Counted from the stretch's first letter, positions 11,832 to 23,933 are shown. The stretch: 64,000 nt of DNA from Fragilaria crotonensis (GCA_022925895.1 JAKSYS010000072.1:62001-126000); one strand, 5' to 3'. Notes: generated from the sequence alone by a model not told the origin. A program made the numbers and translations.

Positions 11832-14422
11832 GGATTCCAAAAGGACGTGGCAACAAAAGGGAGATCTATTGGGCGTTTGTAACAAGGAATTGATTCAGGG
11901 GTCGACAGACACAGTTATACAGCGACTTGAATACAAGGTGCAGGGAATGAACGGACAAGTGAACGATGTGATCAACCTTGCGGCTTGTTGGTGAAGGACT
12001 TCCGAACTTGCGAATTGCAGAGATACCTGGGATAGTTCTGGTTTCTTTCACAAGCCATTTCGCCTTCGCTTCGGTCGGCAGGCACTTGCCAAAAAAATGC
12101 TGCGACTTCGGCAGCACTTTTACAAAACCTGGAGTGGATCCTATAAACACAAAAATACAATTATATGTGCATCACGAGATCACGACAAGACGACACCTAT
12201 GCATATATATTTTTATTACAGTATATAATTCAGAATAAAGCGTCACCTAAGCATGATGTGTGTTTTGCCTTCTGCTCTATGATATCACATGAATTCCTGG
12301 TATGTACTAGTACTGTATACCAGAACTACCGGTAGTATGAGCTCGCAAATCACACCACGAACTGCAAGATGGCATTTTGGTGGATGTCCGATTCCCGATT
12401 CCCCATGGCTTTTTCCTGTTTGCACTCGTCAAGAGTCAAGTTCTCTGGAGAGTGGAGAGGCAAGAAGTAAATCAACAAAGCCGGAAGTCTAGTAATGCAA
12501 AATCTTCGCGGACTGTAGCAACAACCCATTCTATTGGCGGCTTGCTCCAGATCATTACCATCTACTTCAGTAGTTCTCAGTCCTTTTAGAACCCGACTTT
12601 TTTGAACCATCAAGGTGGTGCATTCTGATCAGATACCAGGATATGAAAGCATACTCATTTCATCAGTGACGTGCCACTAGGAGAACAACACTGCAGATGC
12701 AGGGCTCCTTTATCAACGGGGAGATGCGGAGATTGGAATTACAATGTGATGCAACACTGGCGCACTAGTATAAACCTTTTCCAATCCCACAGTCGTGAGT
12801 AGATGCATTCAAAATTAGTGTCAACAATTTTTAAAATGGGCTTGCTACTAGAACCGGATGCAGCTACAGAGCATGCATGAAATCATTCATCATTCCAAAA
12901 GAGAATCGTACCATAAAGTTGATGGATCTCAGATTTCAGAAAACTCAACCAGACGTTAAAATGAAAGGAGTGGATACCAAATCAAAAAGTCAAATTTAGG
13001 CATAGGAAAGAATGACCATGTGAGCCTCTTTTGACCAGAGTTAGCATACCAATAACAAAAATTCAGACTGCACCTCAGGTTAGCTTTTGTAGATCTGAGG
13101 ACAAATCTCACCACACAAAAAAGGTTCCATAAGAGATTTCATTGATACTGATCTTCTTTTATACAAAACACACAACAGGCGCCATTCATGAAGATTTATT
13201 TTGTAAAACTGATTAACTGCCTTGAATTCACTAAAGTGCTGGAATGATGTTAGGCTTCTAATTAGAATTTTTTTAACAATATCATGTGCACACTGAACAC
13301 ACAGTGGTGCAGTATTCAAGTATACTACAGTTGCCAACAATACCAGTTAAACCATAACCATAGTTGAGAATAGTTTTGTCATCAAACTAGTATGATAAGG
13401 AGCATGGTTTCTGTTTGATCATGGTTATAAAGTTTTTGCACCTTTTCACCAAAAAGTGGTGCAAACCCATCCTTCCACAACATGATGTTTGACTAAATAG
13501 TCTCTGACAACTACAGATCAGATAGTGTTCAGGTAATGCCATTTGACATGGTGAATCTCATTCATTTTTGTGCTAGATGAACATTGGTGCTGCTGTCAGC
13601 AATATTGCAGCCTTCATTTTGAATTGATGGTTGAAAGTCATTCATAAGTTCATTCAGGAGAAACATAAACTGAGTTTTTTGCTTGAAGGAAACTACGGCG
13701 ATCAATTATTTATCTATGTATTTCTCTTTTGGTTTTACACAAAATGTGATCCATTCTTTGTCACATGAACTCTTTCATCTCTGCTACTCAAACTCCTTTG
13801 ATGCACCAGCAACAAGCAACAAGCAACAAGCAACAAGTGTTGTTTCACCATGAGGACAGTCCCTGGGAAAAGTCCAGCTCATCAAGAAGACAATCTCCCA
13901 CTGCCGAGATTTTTATTACACGGAAACGTGGATGTAGTGTTTTCTCAATTGCATGACAATAGTCATACAATGATGTTGAGCCTCTTTCTGCATCGGCTTT
14001 CTGATGATGATAACATGAATCAGCCCATGGAAACATTAAACATCCTTCTCAATCGCTATTTTAGGGCTAACTTAATGATTGTCTTTAAAAGAATGTCTCT
14101 TTCTGTTTCGCAAAAAGTCGTCTTGAAGTATGCAATGTGTAAAGTTGGTAGCTTTATTAAACTGCATAACACAACACAATAGACTAAGTCCAAAAAAGTG
14201 GATGGTCCAATTACATGCGTTTACACGCATGCGAGATCAGGGAATAGACTACGCACAATACTCAAGTCTCACCAGGGGGTTGGGGGTTAAAACAATTGAT
14301 CATTCCTCAAAAGCGGCGCAGTAGCCCTTGGAAACGGATGGGCGTTTGGCACTTGCCCCTGCATATCGTATGACGTACAACCACTCCAAACGTCGCGTCC
14401 CTCAGCACTAACAATATCCTAG
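11832..14422. other. 2.6-kb interval without a recognisable gene
   Basis: Open frames such as 11866-12150 minus, 13080-13340 minus and 13850-14182 plus show no known domains and have AT-rich, low-complexity character. A caacaag microsatellite-like run lies near 13810-13835, and GTAC-type palindromes occur near 12300-12335. The texture resembles the transposon debris in the first 4 kb, but I found no matching terminal repeats. Confidence 0.45.
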
Positions 14423-15347
14423 CTACTCAGGCAGCTCTGTCTCATCCACAACACCACAACTTGTTACGTAATCTAGCAAGGGCCAACCAGTTTGTACTTT
14501 GATAGAATTCCCTTCGCGATGTAGTAGCCCTTGTGACGGTCCCTTCTCCCCGTAGCCCGTGTAAATCTTGGATATGGTGTCAAATGATTCCGTGCCAACA
14601 AGTTCACCCATGGGAACTTCCCATGGTGACCCACCACCCATGAACTGATTAGGTTTCAATGTCAACACGAACTGGTTGCTTCGAGAATGATTGCCACCTC
14701 CAGCGTAGGTGAAGTAACCCTGGGGGAAACCGCTTCACACCAAGCTCGTTCTGACGATGTTCGATGCCTGGTGGTAACCACATGGGGTCATCTTGCAGTC
14801 GAGTATTGAAACGCTTGGTGGCTTCTGGATCTCCTGCCAAACCAAACTGACAAGCATCGGTACAACGAAATAGAGGGACTCTGGTCTCAAAATAATTGCT
14901 CTCGACCATTTCTAAAAACCGAGCAACACCAATTGGTGCCCATTTCTGGTGAATGAGCAAGTTCACATTCCCTTTTGTGGTTTCGCAGCATACCAGGGTG
15001 AGCTTTCCTCCCTGAGGAGGAGTCACCATGTGCCGCAGTCCTGATTTGGGTCTAAGCTCGGCATCTGATAGATCGGAAATCGATGTTATGGCGCACTTGC
15101 CGGCATCGTAGCGCCGCCGTTGGATGAACGAATGTTTCACTTGGGGCGTTGCGTCATTGTTGTCGACAACGTTCCAGCCGTACAGCCAGGTCGTCACGAT
15201 CAGAACTAACAACGTAATGACACAGCATGTCGCTCCATGCAGATCAAGCAACCTGTTCACAGCAAATTCAATGAGTATTCCATCCAGTAACTTTGAATTT
15301 CGTACAGTATTGTAGTTCAGTAACGTAGCACACTGTCGTTTCAACAT
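14423..15347 (-). CDS. Cyclophilin-like peptidyl-prolyl isomerase, membrane-anchored; one-base frame offset
   Basis: The product begins with about 40 residues, then a hydrophobic anchor (CCVITLLVLIVTTWLYGW), then a cyclophilin-like domain: TTKGNVNLLIHQKWAPIGVA, RFLEMVESNYF, LFRCTDACQFGLAGDPE, and after the frame change NQFMGGGSPWEVPMGELVG and YTGYGEKGPSQG. The anchor suggests a type II membrane protein of the secretory pathway or plastid envelope. The family catalyses proline isomerisation, but several canonical active-site residues differ, so activity is uncertain. Near 14716 the frame shifts by one base: after KRFPPG the sequence continues correctly only if one T of gggttacttc is skipped. 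The 3' part is well conserved, so this is more likely an assembly indel than a dead gene. It lies head-to-head with the DUF1244-MogA gene, separated by a retrotransposon. Confidence 0.75.
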
Positions 15348-15581
15348 AAATTACCGTCCGTTTATGTACTGTAGACCTGTAGTACATGTAATCCACGTAA
15401 CAGTGCAACAGTACCCCAGAGTGGTCATACTCCGTAACAGACGCACGCACGCACACAATTAATTTATAATATAGTAGGATATAGTGTATATGAGTATATA
15501 GTGCAAAGTGCAATGTATGAACGCGAGTACAAGTACCTGGTACTCGTACCTCGTAGGTCTCCTTCTACTCGTCAAACGTGG
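15348..15581. promoter_or_regulatory. Left half of a split divergent promoter
   Basis: These 234 bp, together with about 70 bp at 22720-22787, would form an intergenic region of about 300 bp between two divergently transcribed genes if the retrotransposon were absent. The segment is full of GTAC and TAGTAC-type palindromes. The 5-bp target duplication cgtgg lies at 15577-15581. No specific factor site can be assigned. Confidence 0.6.
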
Positions 15582-15895
15582 ACTTGAGACTATCACCGGA
15601 GATGATACTCTAATCGTAGAAAATAGTACGTAGTACCGTAGGAAAATTACTGTAGGAAGGTTTCACACGAAGTACGTTCTGAGAAATTATAAGCTACAGT
15701 AAAATTCGGCACTCGATCGTATGAACGACAAACTCGTCGAACGTGTCAAATGGCATTTGACATTTCGGGTAGTTCGTACGAAATTAGTTAGAGACCGGAC
15801 AGTACAGCGTATCATGTTTCACATTTCGATGGATGATCTCACAGTAGCACAGTACAACGATGGAATCGCAGTCCAGTGCAGCGTAGGTTTCAATT
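15582..15895 (-). repeat. 3' LTR of the copia element
   Basis: A 314-bp repeat nearly identical to the copy at 22401-22714. The shared block runs from acttgagac to tttcaatt. An inner TG...CA pair (tgagac...tttca) exists three bases inside, so the formal LTR ends could be placed there. The longer limits are preferred because only they leave a perfect 5-bp target duplication. Confidence 0.9.
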
Positions 15896-16006
15896 CTCCC
15901 TTTCATCCATGAATGCTGAAACAAAACACAAAACGTCAGTTAAAATATATACGAGTCAAACGAGGGTTACAGTTTGAACAAGAGACACAAAGGGTTTGGG
16001 TGGCCG

Positions 16007-19000
16007 TTACCATCCTTGGACCAGTTTGCGGACGCGTTCGAAACTCTCACGATTTAGTCCTTTCGTAAGAAAATCTGCCCACTGCTCCTGAGTGTCGACC
16101 TTCACGATGGCGACCGTGCCATCACGCACGTGCTGCCAGAAGAAGTGCCACTTCACCTGGAAGTACTTCGTGCGGTTGGTGATGCGTTGGTTTACGGCGA
16201 GAAGAAGCGCGCCGTTATTGTCTTCGAAGACTTGACACTTGATCGTCGACGTGAACGTGCGAGGAAGTTTGATGCCGGAGGCGACTTCCTGGAGCATGGA
16301 ACGGAGAGGCAAGAGCGTACGCATCGCGGAGCTGAGAGCGGAGTATTCGGCTTCGAGCGTGGACAAGGAAATTTCACTTTGGAGGTGAGATTTCCACAAA
16401 ATGGGACATCCGCCAAGCGTGATGATGTACCCAGTTCGAGACTTCGCGGAGGTCGGAGAGCGATCGGGATCGCGGCCATGAAGGCCTGCGAAGTCGGCGT
16501 CGACGTAACAGTCGAGATTCAAGGTGCCGGTGGGCTTGACAATCATGCCCATGTCGCTTGTGCGATGCAAATATCGAACGAGAGTTTTGACGGCGGACGC
16601 GTGGCTTCGTTTCGGGTTGTGGCAGAACCTGGCGACCTGGCTGACGGCAAACGCAATGTCGGGGCGAGTGTTTGTGGATAAATAGAGGAGCATGCCGACG
16701 ATGGAGCGGTAGCTCCACGTTTCCGTCATGGGAGGTCCATCAGGGTCAATTCCAAGTGCGGCCTGAGCGGCTGGAGTCCAGTTGTAATTGCTGTTGGACA
16801 TGCCAGTCGCTTCCTTAATTTTCTGGATGAGGCCTTTCTGAGTCAACGTGAGCGTGCCATTCGTAGCGTCGCGAGTGAAATTGATGCCGAGGAAGTCAGT
16901 AAACGTGCCCTCGCGAGTAAACTTAAATTCGCTTCCAGGTTGGCGAAGAGCTTGTCGAGGTCGCTTTGGTCGCGATAGGCAATACCTAAGTCGTCAACGT
17001 AGAGAACAACCATAATTGTGTCTTTGTAGAGTAGGCACGGGTCGTTCGCGCAGGCTTTAAAACCTTCCTCGCGCAAGGCCTCCGACAAGTGTTGGTACCA
17101 AAGTCGTGGCGCCACACTCAAGCCATAGAGGCTTTTCAAAAGTCGCAGGCACGTGGCGTGGCCTCTCGGAGAGTGGAATCCACGAGGCAAATGGATCCAG
17201 ACTGGATCCGAAAGCGGGGCTTGAACGAACGCGCTGCTGAAGTCGATGGTGCAAGTTTTCCAGTTCAAAGTTAGTGAAAGAACTAGGAACAACCGTACAG
17301 TACTCCAAGCCACGACTGGGGCAAAAGTCTCCTGAACGTTTTCTTGGAGATCGCCTCTTACACAGTAGCGTGCCTTGTACTTACTGATAGTACCATCGGG
17401 AGTACGTTTGCGACGAAACACCCAAGTACCTGGCAAAATTCGAGTCTTGGCTTCCGTGATCGGCACTTCGATCCATGTACCGTTTTTCTGCAAACTTTGA
17501 ATTTCGTCGTTTGCAGCCTTCAGCCATTTTTCGATGTTGTCGCGATCCGCCATCGCTTCATTGAAGCTCAGAGTGTCAGGATCGCTGACACTTGCCTTAT
17601 ACGACGAGGGAGGTGGCGAAATACACTCGGCGACTTCGTTGTACAGCCATTCGAGGGAGGTTCCATCGAATTCAGCAATGTAACCGTGTCCTTGCTGTCC
17701 GTCGTATCCGAGGCGGACAGGTGCCGAACGATTGCGAGTGGAGCGACGAGGTTCGTGTTTAACGGGTGCTCTTTGCTTTTGTTGCCTTTGAGCGATTGGT
17801 TGCTCGCTCACTTTCTTGTCGCTTTCGTTCGCAGGACGAATTAAAGTCGGCGACGATGGGAAGAGTTTGACTGGAGTTGAGTTGGGAGTTGAGGCGCAAT
17901 GGCGTAGGCGGTTGCGGAGTCGCCTCCTTGGAGTCAGCAACGGAGTGGCGGGAGGAGGAGGCACAACGACTGGTGGTGGCGTCGCGATTTGCTCCCTTGG
18001 AGGCGGCAACGGAGTTGACAGCGGAGGCGGAGCGACTGGGAGAATCTGCGGAGGAGTCGCGTTGTCGAGAGCGGTTGCGACGCGTTGCATTTGGGAGAGC
18101 AATTCGTTCGCTTGCTCGTAATCGGTGGAGCCAGCAATCAACCTTTCTTCGTCTTCGTCGTCGAGGACGTATTGGAACGTCGAGTCTCGGAACATTCGTT
18201 GCCAACAATCATCGTTGAAGTTCGGAAGGTCGTCGGCGGAAGCGGGGACAGTTGCGAACCAATCGTCAAAGACGATGTGAAACTGCGGAGTGATGTACCC
18301 CGTTTGAGGATTCAAGACAAGAGGGACCGAGCTGGCGTGTTTGTCGGAGAATCCGAGGTTGACGGTGCGAGTTGAGCGAGGAGTCCAACGTGGCAATTTC
18401 TTGCCGTCCGAGATCATTTTGTCGAGGACATAAACTGGACATCCCCAAACGTGGACATCCATCAATTTCTTTTGCTCCCAACGAGTCTTTGTGAAGACGT
18501 CGTGCGGGGAAAGGCCAGTTCGTGGGTCAGGCATGTGATTCACTAGGAACACAGCATGCTTGACGGCGAGGGGCCAAAGTGTGGGGTCGGCGACATCCGG
18601 CCAATGGATGGCCGAATGCAGCATCATGGTTCGTGCGATCGCCATGATGGTTCGGATGTTGCGTTCGGCGATCCCATTGTGATGGTGAGCACCGACGCCG
18701 GCGAATCGGATGACTTGTTGGAACTCGGCGAGGTTGCGAGAGAACTCAGCGGACGTGAACGTTTTTGAGTTGTCGGCGAGATACTCTTGCGGCGTCACTC
18801 CTGTGTTGCGACACATTCGCTCAAAACTCTCTTTTGCCTTGAGCGTTTCGTGGGAGTTCAAACTTACTTGATGCTCCACAAAAATAAACCCGGAGGCGTG
18901 GTCAACGAAGATACAACCACCGGTATACATGTCGTCGAGTTTCGTTTTTCCAGCGGAGGTAAGTAGACGTCCACGAGTGCTGCAAATAAAATGATCGACC

Positions 19001-19800
19001 GAAATGCGTTGGCCTGGGAGGAGATTGTCTGTTTTAAGAGCGTGCGCTCTATCTTTGACAACAGACGAAGGCGTCGTGCCAGGAATTGGACGTCGATGTT
19101 GTTTGCCATATTGGCAGGCGGCGCATTTTGGGAACGAGGTAAGTCGACATGCGGCGGTTTGTAATCGGCGACTTTCTTCCGTTTTGCTGACGACGCCGGA
19201 ACGCAGGATGAACTGGACCTTCTTGAAGCCGACGTGACCCAAACGATAGTGCCAACGAAGCAATTCTTTCTCTGCTTCATTGAGGTTGAGGTTTCGTTCG
19301 TGAACGGTATTCACAATCGAAACGAGAGCGTCGGCGGCCTTGAAAGGATCGGTTGCGTTGTACGCTTCCGACGTTGGGAGATTGTTCTGCGGGTTGACGT
19401 TTGCAGTGACGGGTCCTCGGTTGACGTCGTTCGGGACGCCACTGAGCGTCAAACGATTCGGTTCGATGGTGATCGTTTCGTCAGGGTAAGTCTGGAGGAG
19501 ACTGGACGTCGAGAGGAGTCGGACTTTGATGTTGGGAACATGAAACGCGGGGACCTTGAGGAGTCGAAGGTTTCCAAGCTGATCGTGGACAGCCCAAGTG
19601 ACTTCGCCTTGGCCTTTAATTTGTAGACCCTTGGCGATGCCTTTTTAGCTGCGTGATCGTTCCGGGCGACGTGACGGGGCCTTCGAAATCGGAGATGTCG
19701 GGCGTGATCGAAATGCTTGCGCCCGAGTCCCAAATGATGGGGCTCGTGTTTGCTTTGGGTCCGAGGGCTTCTCGCATACGAGCGGGAGCCTGGAGAGCCA
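16007..19800 (-). other. pol region of the copia element
   Basis: From right to left the minus strand encodes an aspartic protease core (WDSGAS), a GAG-pre-integrase zinc-binding region, the integrase core, a proline-rich integrase tail, a copia-type reverse transcriptase with YVDD, and an RNase H domain near the 3' LTR. The domains are individually well preserved, in line with the young LTRs. The frame is not continuous over the whole region. This is a recent fossil rather than an old one. Confidence 0.85.
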
Positions 19801-20299
19801 TGCGAAGCGGCGTCGAATGGCATGCCAGATGAACGTGCGAGAGGATTTTGTTGGCGGCGGCACGTTGGTGGAACGTGAGCGGAGCGATTGCGAACGGGTC
19901 GGGCGAGTTGGCGGGACGAACGTGGGCGTTTGGAGCACCAGGAAGGACACGAACGCTTGGTTTTGGTGTATCCCTCTCCCTTTTTGGCCTGTGGTAGGCG
20001 GCAACGGTGCAGGGCGACGAGAATTGCGAAGCGAGTCGGCACGACGTTGGAGACGGAGTGCGCGTTCCTTGAGAGTCGCGAAGTGACGAAAGTCGTCGCG
20101 CTCAGCAACCGTAGGAGGTCGCGAAGCGACATATCCCTGTTGTCGGAGACGGAGGGGGTACGAACGGTGTAGCTTGTTGAGGCGAATGCCTGAATTGAAG
20201 CGTGGCGGAGCGAACGACTTCTTGAGGAGTCGCGAGAAGCGACGACGTTGAAGACGAGTGAGCGGAGGCGAGGAGGGAGCCGTCGAAGCGACGGGAGGT

Positions 20300-22074
20300 T
20301 GCTTTAGGAGCGTTGAAGGGAAGACCGAGAGAAAGAGAAGGATGACCCAAACGGTAGGAGCGAACGCGAGCGTTGGGTGACGAAGAACAACTTGATGAAG
20401 ATTGTTCGCGACCCAGGCCAAAATGGTGGACCATGGGATCGCGGATGCCAAATAGATAGCAAGGTTAACCAAAATAGGAACCATTGCACAAAGGGCAAAG
20501 GAAAGAACAAGAAGTAGCCATGGGTTCGCACCTCGGATGAGGTTTAAGAGCGAACGAGGAGGAGACGTGACGTTTGGTTTGACTGGGAAGTCAAGCAACC
20601 ATACGGAGGGATCCGGCGCCAACATGCTGAGATTTGCCCGTGGCGATGGTGCCGGAGCGGGAGGACGACGTTCTCCACCGGTGTGAGTGGCGGTCGTGTG
20701 CGTTACGGTCCAACGACGACACTTCTCGCACCAGTTGAAGGTTTTATCCTTCACTTTCTTGGAATTGCTAGTTCCGGGAAGTGGTGGAATTGTGCGCCAG
20801 GATTTATGTTTGTTCGTGCGATCCTGGCGGGACCCAGAGGAGGAGGACGATCCGGACTTACGATTGAGCTCCGGACACTTGTTCGCCCAATGACCGGGCT
20901 TTCCACACTTGTGGCAATTGCCCTTCTTCGTCGTCGTTTCGGTCCCGGATGCCTGGGACTGAATCAACGTAAGTACCTCAGCTCGGGAGATACCTGCGGG
21001 GGCAGTTGCGACATTGCCAAACGTCGCAGACGGAGCTCGGACATCAGGTGCATGACTCGCTGGAGGCCATTCCTTTCTGTCAAATTGCGTACGGTACGCA
21101 TCTTCAGCTTGGCGACAAATATCTTGGAACGTCAATTTCTCGGCGACCATGTGAGCATGGGCGCCTGACTTTTCCTTGTATCCGATGTCGAGGAGCGCCT
21201 GGTCAAGCTTCTGTTTCGTCGAACGGAGAGGAAAGCGGAAGTCTTCGTTTCCGGCTCCGCCGGCCAGAAGAAAGGTCTTGAGCATCGTGAGCGTGAGGTT
21301 GTGGTCGTACTGACCTGCCGTCGTGAGCTCACGTGCGTCCTTGCGATAATCGGCGGCGAGGGCTTCAAGGTTTTCGCCGGCGTACTGGGACGGGTGGCGA
21401 GCCTTGATCGCGGCCTTCAGGTCTTCGAAACGCTCGATCGAAGTCGACTGAATCGTCTTGATGAGCTGGAGCCAGACGACGTGAAACGAGTCGTCGTCGT
21501 CCATTTTCTCTTTGATCTTGCTCATGAGAGCGGGATCGAGAGACGAGAGAAGAAACTTGGTGGCTGCGAGGTCGTTCGACTTGTCATACTTGTCGTAACG
21601 AAGAATCTGCTGGGAGCTGAGAGTCTTTGCTGTCGCGACGGTGTAGCGGGAGTGACTCCTGACAACGTTCGTCATCACGGAGGAGCTTTCAGGATCGGGG
21701 AGATAGGCGATGGTATCCATCCCACAATCGACGAGATGGTCCCAAACAGCGTTCTGAAAGTCGACGAGACTGCTCGCTTGGGTAAAGAGGGTCGTCATGC
21801 CGGTACGACGAAAATTGTACCCCTTTTGTGAGGCGGAGGCATGGACAGGTCGGAGTTGGTTTGGTGACGTGATGTCGTCGGCGGCGCTCGGATCGAGGCC
21901 GACCCAACCAGGAGCTGGCTTACCGCCAGTCCAAGCGGACCAATCATCCCTAGAAAGGGAGACAATGTTGCCCATGATGGGCTTATCGGGCCTATCAGAG
22001 GCGACGATAGGGTCGGAGACAGGTGGCGTCGGGGACGCGGTGACGGGGTCAGAAGTTGGTGTCGGAGACGCCAT
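20300..22074 (-). other. gag region with an added hydrophobic segment
   Basis: The minus strand encodes a gag-like protein beginning MASPTPTSDP, with a UBN2/gag-type helical body and a CCHC zinc knuckle (CHKCGKPGHWANKC). Downstream of the knuckle comes a stretch with two or three strongly hydrophobic segments (for example WLLLVLSFALCAMVPILVN and VWVILLFLSVFPSTLL), then a basic region. Hydrophobic segments are unusual between gag and protease in copia elements. Their role is unknown. Confidence 0.75.
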
Positions 22075-22400
22075 CTCGGAGAGTATGGAAAGAAGAGCGA
22101 ACTTGGAAAGGTCTTAAAAGGGGGAAGCACGGCGTACTTGTAGATAAAATGGGTAGCCTAGTTGGTAACTTAGGCGCTCGGAGAGACTTGCTTGTAGGTT
22201 GGAAACCGTAGGATAGAAGATGGTCAACGGAGTTGACTTGGGCTGCAGCGTGGACGATTGCGGAGCAATCGGGAAGTAGATCCTTGGAAAGGATCGACCT
22301 GAGTGTCCTTGGAAAGGAGACGACGAATTCCTTTAGAGAGGAATTGGCTTACCTGGAAGGAAGCGTGAGGGGGTTAGCCTATAGATTGGGCAAAATAACC

Positions 22401-22714
22401 ACTTGAGACTATCACCGGAGATGATACTCTAATCGTAGAAAATAGTACGTAGTACCGTAGGAAAATTACTGTAGGAAGGTTTCACACGAAGTACGTTCTG
22501 AGAAATTATAAGCTACAGTAAAATTCGGCACTCGATCGTATGAACGACAAACTCGTCGAACGTGTCAAATGGCATTTGACATTTCGGGTAGTTCGTACGA
22601 AATTAGTTAGAGACCGGACAGTACAGCGTATCATGTTTCACATTTCGATGGATGATCTCACAGTAGCACAGTACAACGATGGAATCGCAGTCTAGTGCAG
22701 CGTAGGTTTCAATT
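22401..22714 (-). repeat. 5' LTR of the copia element
   Basis: The 314-bp partner of the left LTR. In element orientation this copy carries the promoter and transcribes leftward. Its outer end lies 74 bp upstream of the ATG of the DUF1244-MogA gene, so it now forms most of that gene's proximal upstream region. Confidence 0.9.
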
Positions 22715-22787
22715 CGTGGCTTATGATTTGAGATGGTGGTTGACTGGTTGACAAAAAAAAGAAGAAAGATTTGTTACTGTTTCCACA

Positions 22788-23930
22788 ATGGCAGATTTCG
22801 CTACGATGATCGACAGCCACAACTACGTCGAAGCCAACCTTCCTCCATCGATTGTGGAGAAATTGGAGGCGGGAGCCTTTCGATCTCTCTGCGAACATTT
22901 GAAGGAACGGAGCGATGAAGTTCAGAATCTTGATCTCATGACAGTGTCTGGCTTCTGTCGTAATTGCTTGGCCAAATGGATGGTGATTGAGGCGCGGAAG
23001 CTCTCCAAGGACCAAACTGGCCAAAACCTCGAGGCCTTGGATGCGCTGGGATATGATGAGGCGGCTCAATATGTCTATGGATGCGATTATGATGCGTGGA
23101 AGCAGCGACATGCCAAGAAGGCAACTGATGAACAAATGGCACGATACAACGACAGCAAACCAATTCATTCAGTTTTTGACAAAAATTTGCTCGCAAAAAG
23201 GATCGAGAAGCTCGCTTCACCTACAAGTGATGCAATTGCAACTGGTAGTTCTGCTTCCGACGGCAAGAAAGCTCTACTCTCCAATGTTTGCTGTCAAGAC
23301 GTCGACGAACAAAACCGTGAATCGCAGCCTCCTGCTCCCCCTTCAGAGGTTGTTAAATCCAATCCAAAAGCTCGCACACTTCCTCCTTTTCTTCCTCCAC
23401 AGGCTCCGTCTGGTGGTATCGCTTTCTCAGTCGCCATCCTTACGGTGAGTGACCGCGCATTTAAGAATGAGTATGAGACTGGTGACCAATCTGGTCCGGC
23501 CGTGCAACGAGCCGTACAGCTGTGTACGAATACGTTAAGCACCTCTGAGACTCCAGTGAGTTGCACCATGCAAGAAATAGTAATTATTCCGGACGATATT
23601 GAGGCTATACAAACCAAACTTCGTGAATGTGCCGACGCAGGCGTGGACTTAATCCTCACGACTGGTGGAACCGGATTCTCAGCAAGGGATGTTACACCAG
23701 AGGCGACCGTGGCAGTGGTGGATCGGGAATGCCACGGCCTAATGGCATTTGTGACAACGGAGTGCTCCAAGATTCAGTCACTTGCATCCCTGTCCAGGGG
23801 CACAGCTGGTGTTCTGGGCAAGACAATGATTTGTAACCTTCCTGGCAATCCCAAGGGCGTGGAAGAAATCGTTCCAATCTTGTTGCCGATAGTGATTCAT
23901 GGTATTTACGAAATGCAGGTAGAGAAGTAA
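22788..23930 (+). CDS. DUF1244 fused to MogA/Cnx1G-type molybdopterin adenylyltransferase
   Basis: A 380-residue protein. Residues of about 20-125 match DUF1244 (FRSLCEHLKERSDEVQNLDL, SGFCRNCLAKWMV, YDAWKQRHAKKAT), a small domain best known from proteobacteria and of unknown function. After a proline-rich linker, residues of about 210-375 form a MoCF-type domain: VAILTVSDRAFKNEYETGDQSGP, LILTTGGTGFSARDVTPEAT, SRGTAGVLGKTMICNLPGNPKG. MogA and Cnx1G adenylylate molybdopterin before molybdenum insertion, and nitrate reductase depends on this cofactor. The GD-x-SGP and TTGGTGFSxRDVTPEAT motifs are intact. The start ATG has a good context (acaatgg). No targeting signal is seen. A retrotransposon LTR ends 74 bp upstream, so expression may be altered. 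Confidence 0.85.
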   Translation: MADFATMIDSHNYVEANLPPSIVEKLEAGAFRSLCEHLKERSDEVQNLDLMTVSGFCRNCLAKWMVIEARKLSKDQTGQNLEALDALGYDEAAQYVYGCDYDAWKQRHAKKATDEQMARYNDSKPIHSVFDKNLLAKRIEKLASPTSDAIATGSSASDGKKALLSNVCCQDVDEQNRESQPPAPPSEVVKSNPKARTLPPFLPPQAPSGGIAFSVAILTVSDRAFKNEYETGDQSGPAVQRAVQLCTNTLSTSETPVSCTMQEIVIIPDDIEAIQTKLRECADAGVDLILTTGGTGFSARDVTPEATVAVVDRECHGLMAFVTTECSKIQSLASLSRGTAGVLGKTMICNLPGNPKGVEEIVPILLPIVIHGIYEMQVEK

Positions 23931-23933
23931 GAG

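Larger units (their letters stand above)
15582..22714 (-). mobile_element. Ty1/copia LTR retrotransposon, diatom type, recent insertion
   Basis: Two 314-bp direct repeats (15582-15895 and 22401-22714) bound a 7.1-kb element, with cgtgg duplicated on both sides (15577-15581 and 22715-22719). The coding strand is minus. The order of parts is gag with a CCHC zinc knuckle, a hydrophobic segment, an aspartic protease, integrase, reverse transcriptase and RNase H. Integrase before reverse transcriptase places it in Ty1/copia, and the setting fits the diatom CoDi-like lineages. The LTRs differ at about one position, so insertion was very recent. The coding part is spread over several frames, about three breaks, some of which could reflect family-typical frameshifting or assembly indels. 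As read it looks broken but fresh. Confidence 0.92.

Noticed and set aside
12570-14210. Possible inverted repeats (acttttttgaacc versus aaaaaagtgg) bounding a MITE
   Set aside because: The match is short and A/T-driven, and no target duplication is present at the edges.
15585-15892. LTR limits at the inner TG...CA pair
   Set aside because: With these limits no target duplication flanks the element, whereas the slightly longer limits give a perfect 5-bp cgtgg on both sides.
20683-21831. Plus-strand open frames across the gag region of the retrotransposon
   Set aside because: They are antisense to gag and carry no recognisable domain.
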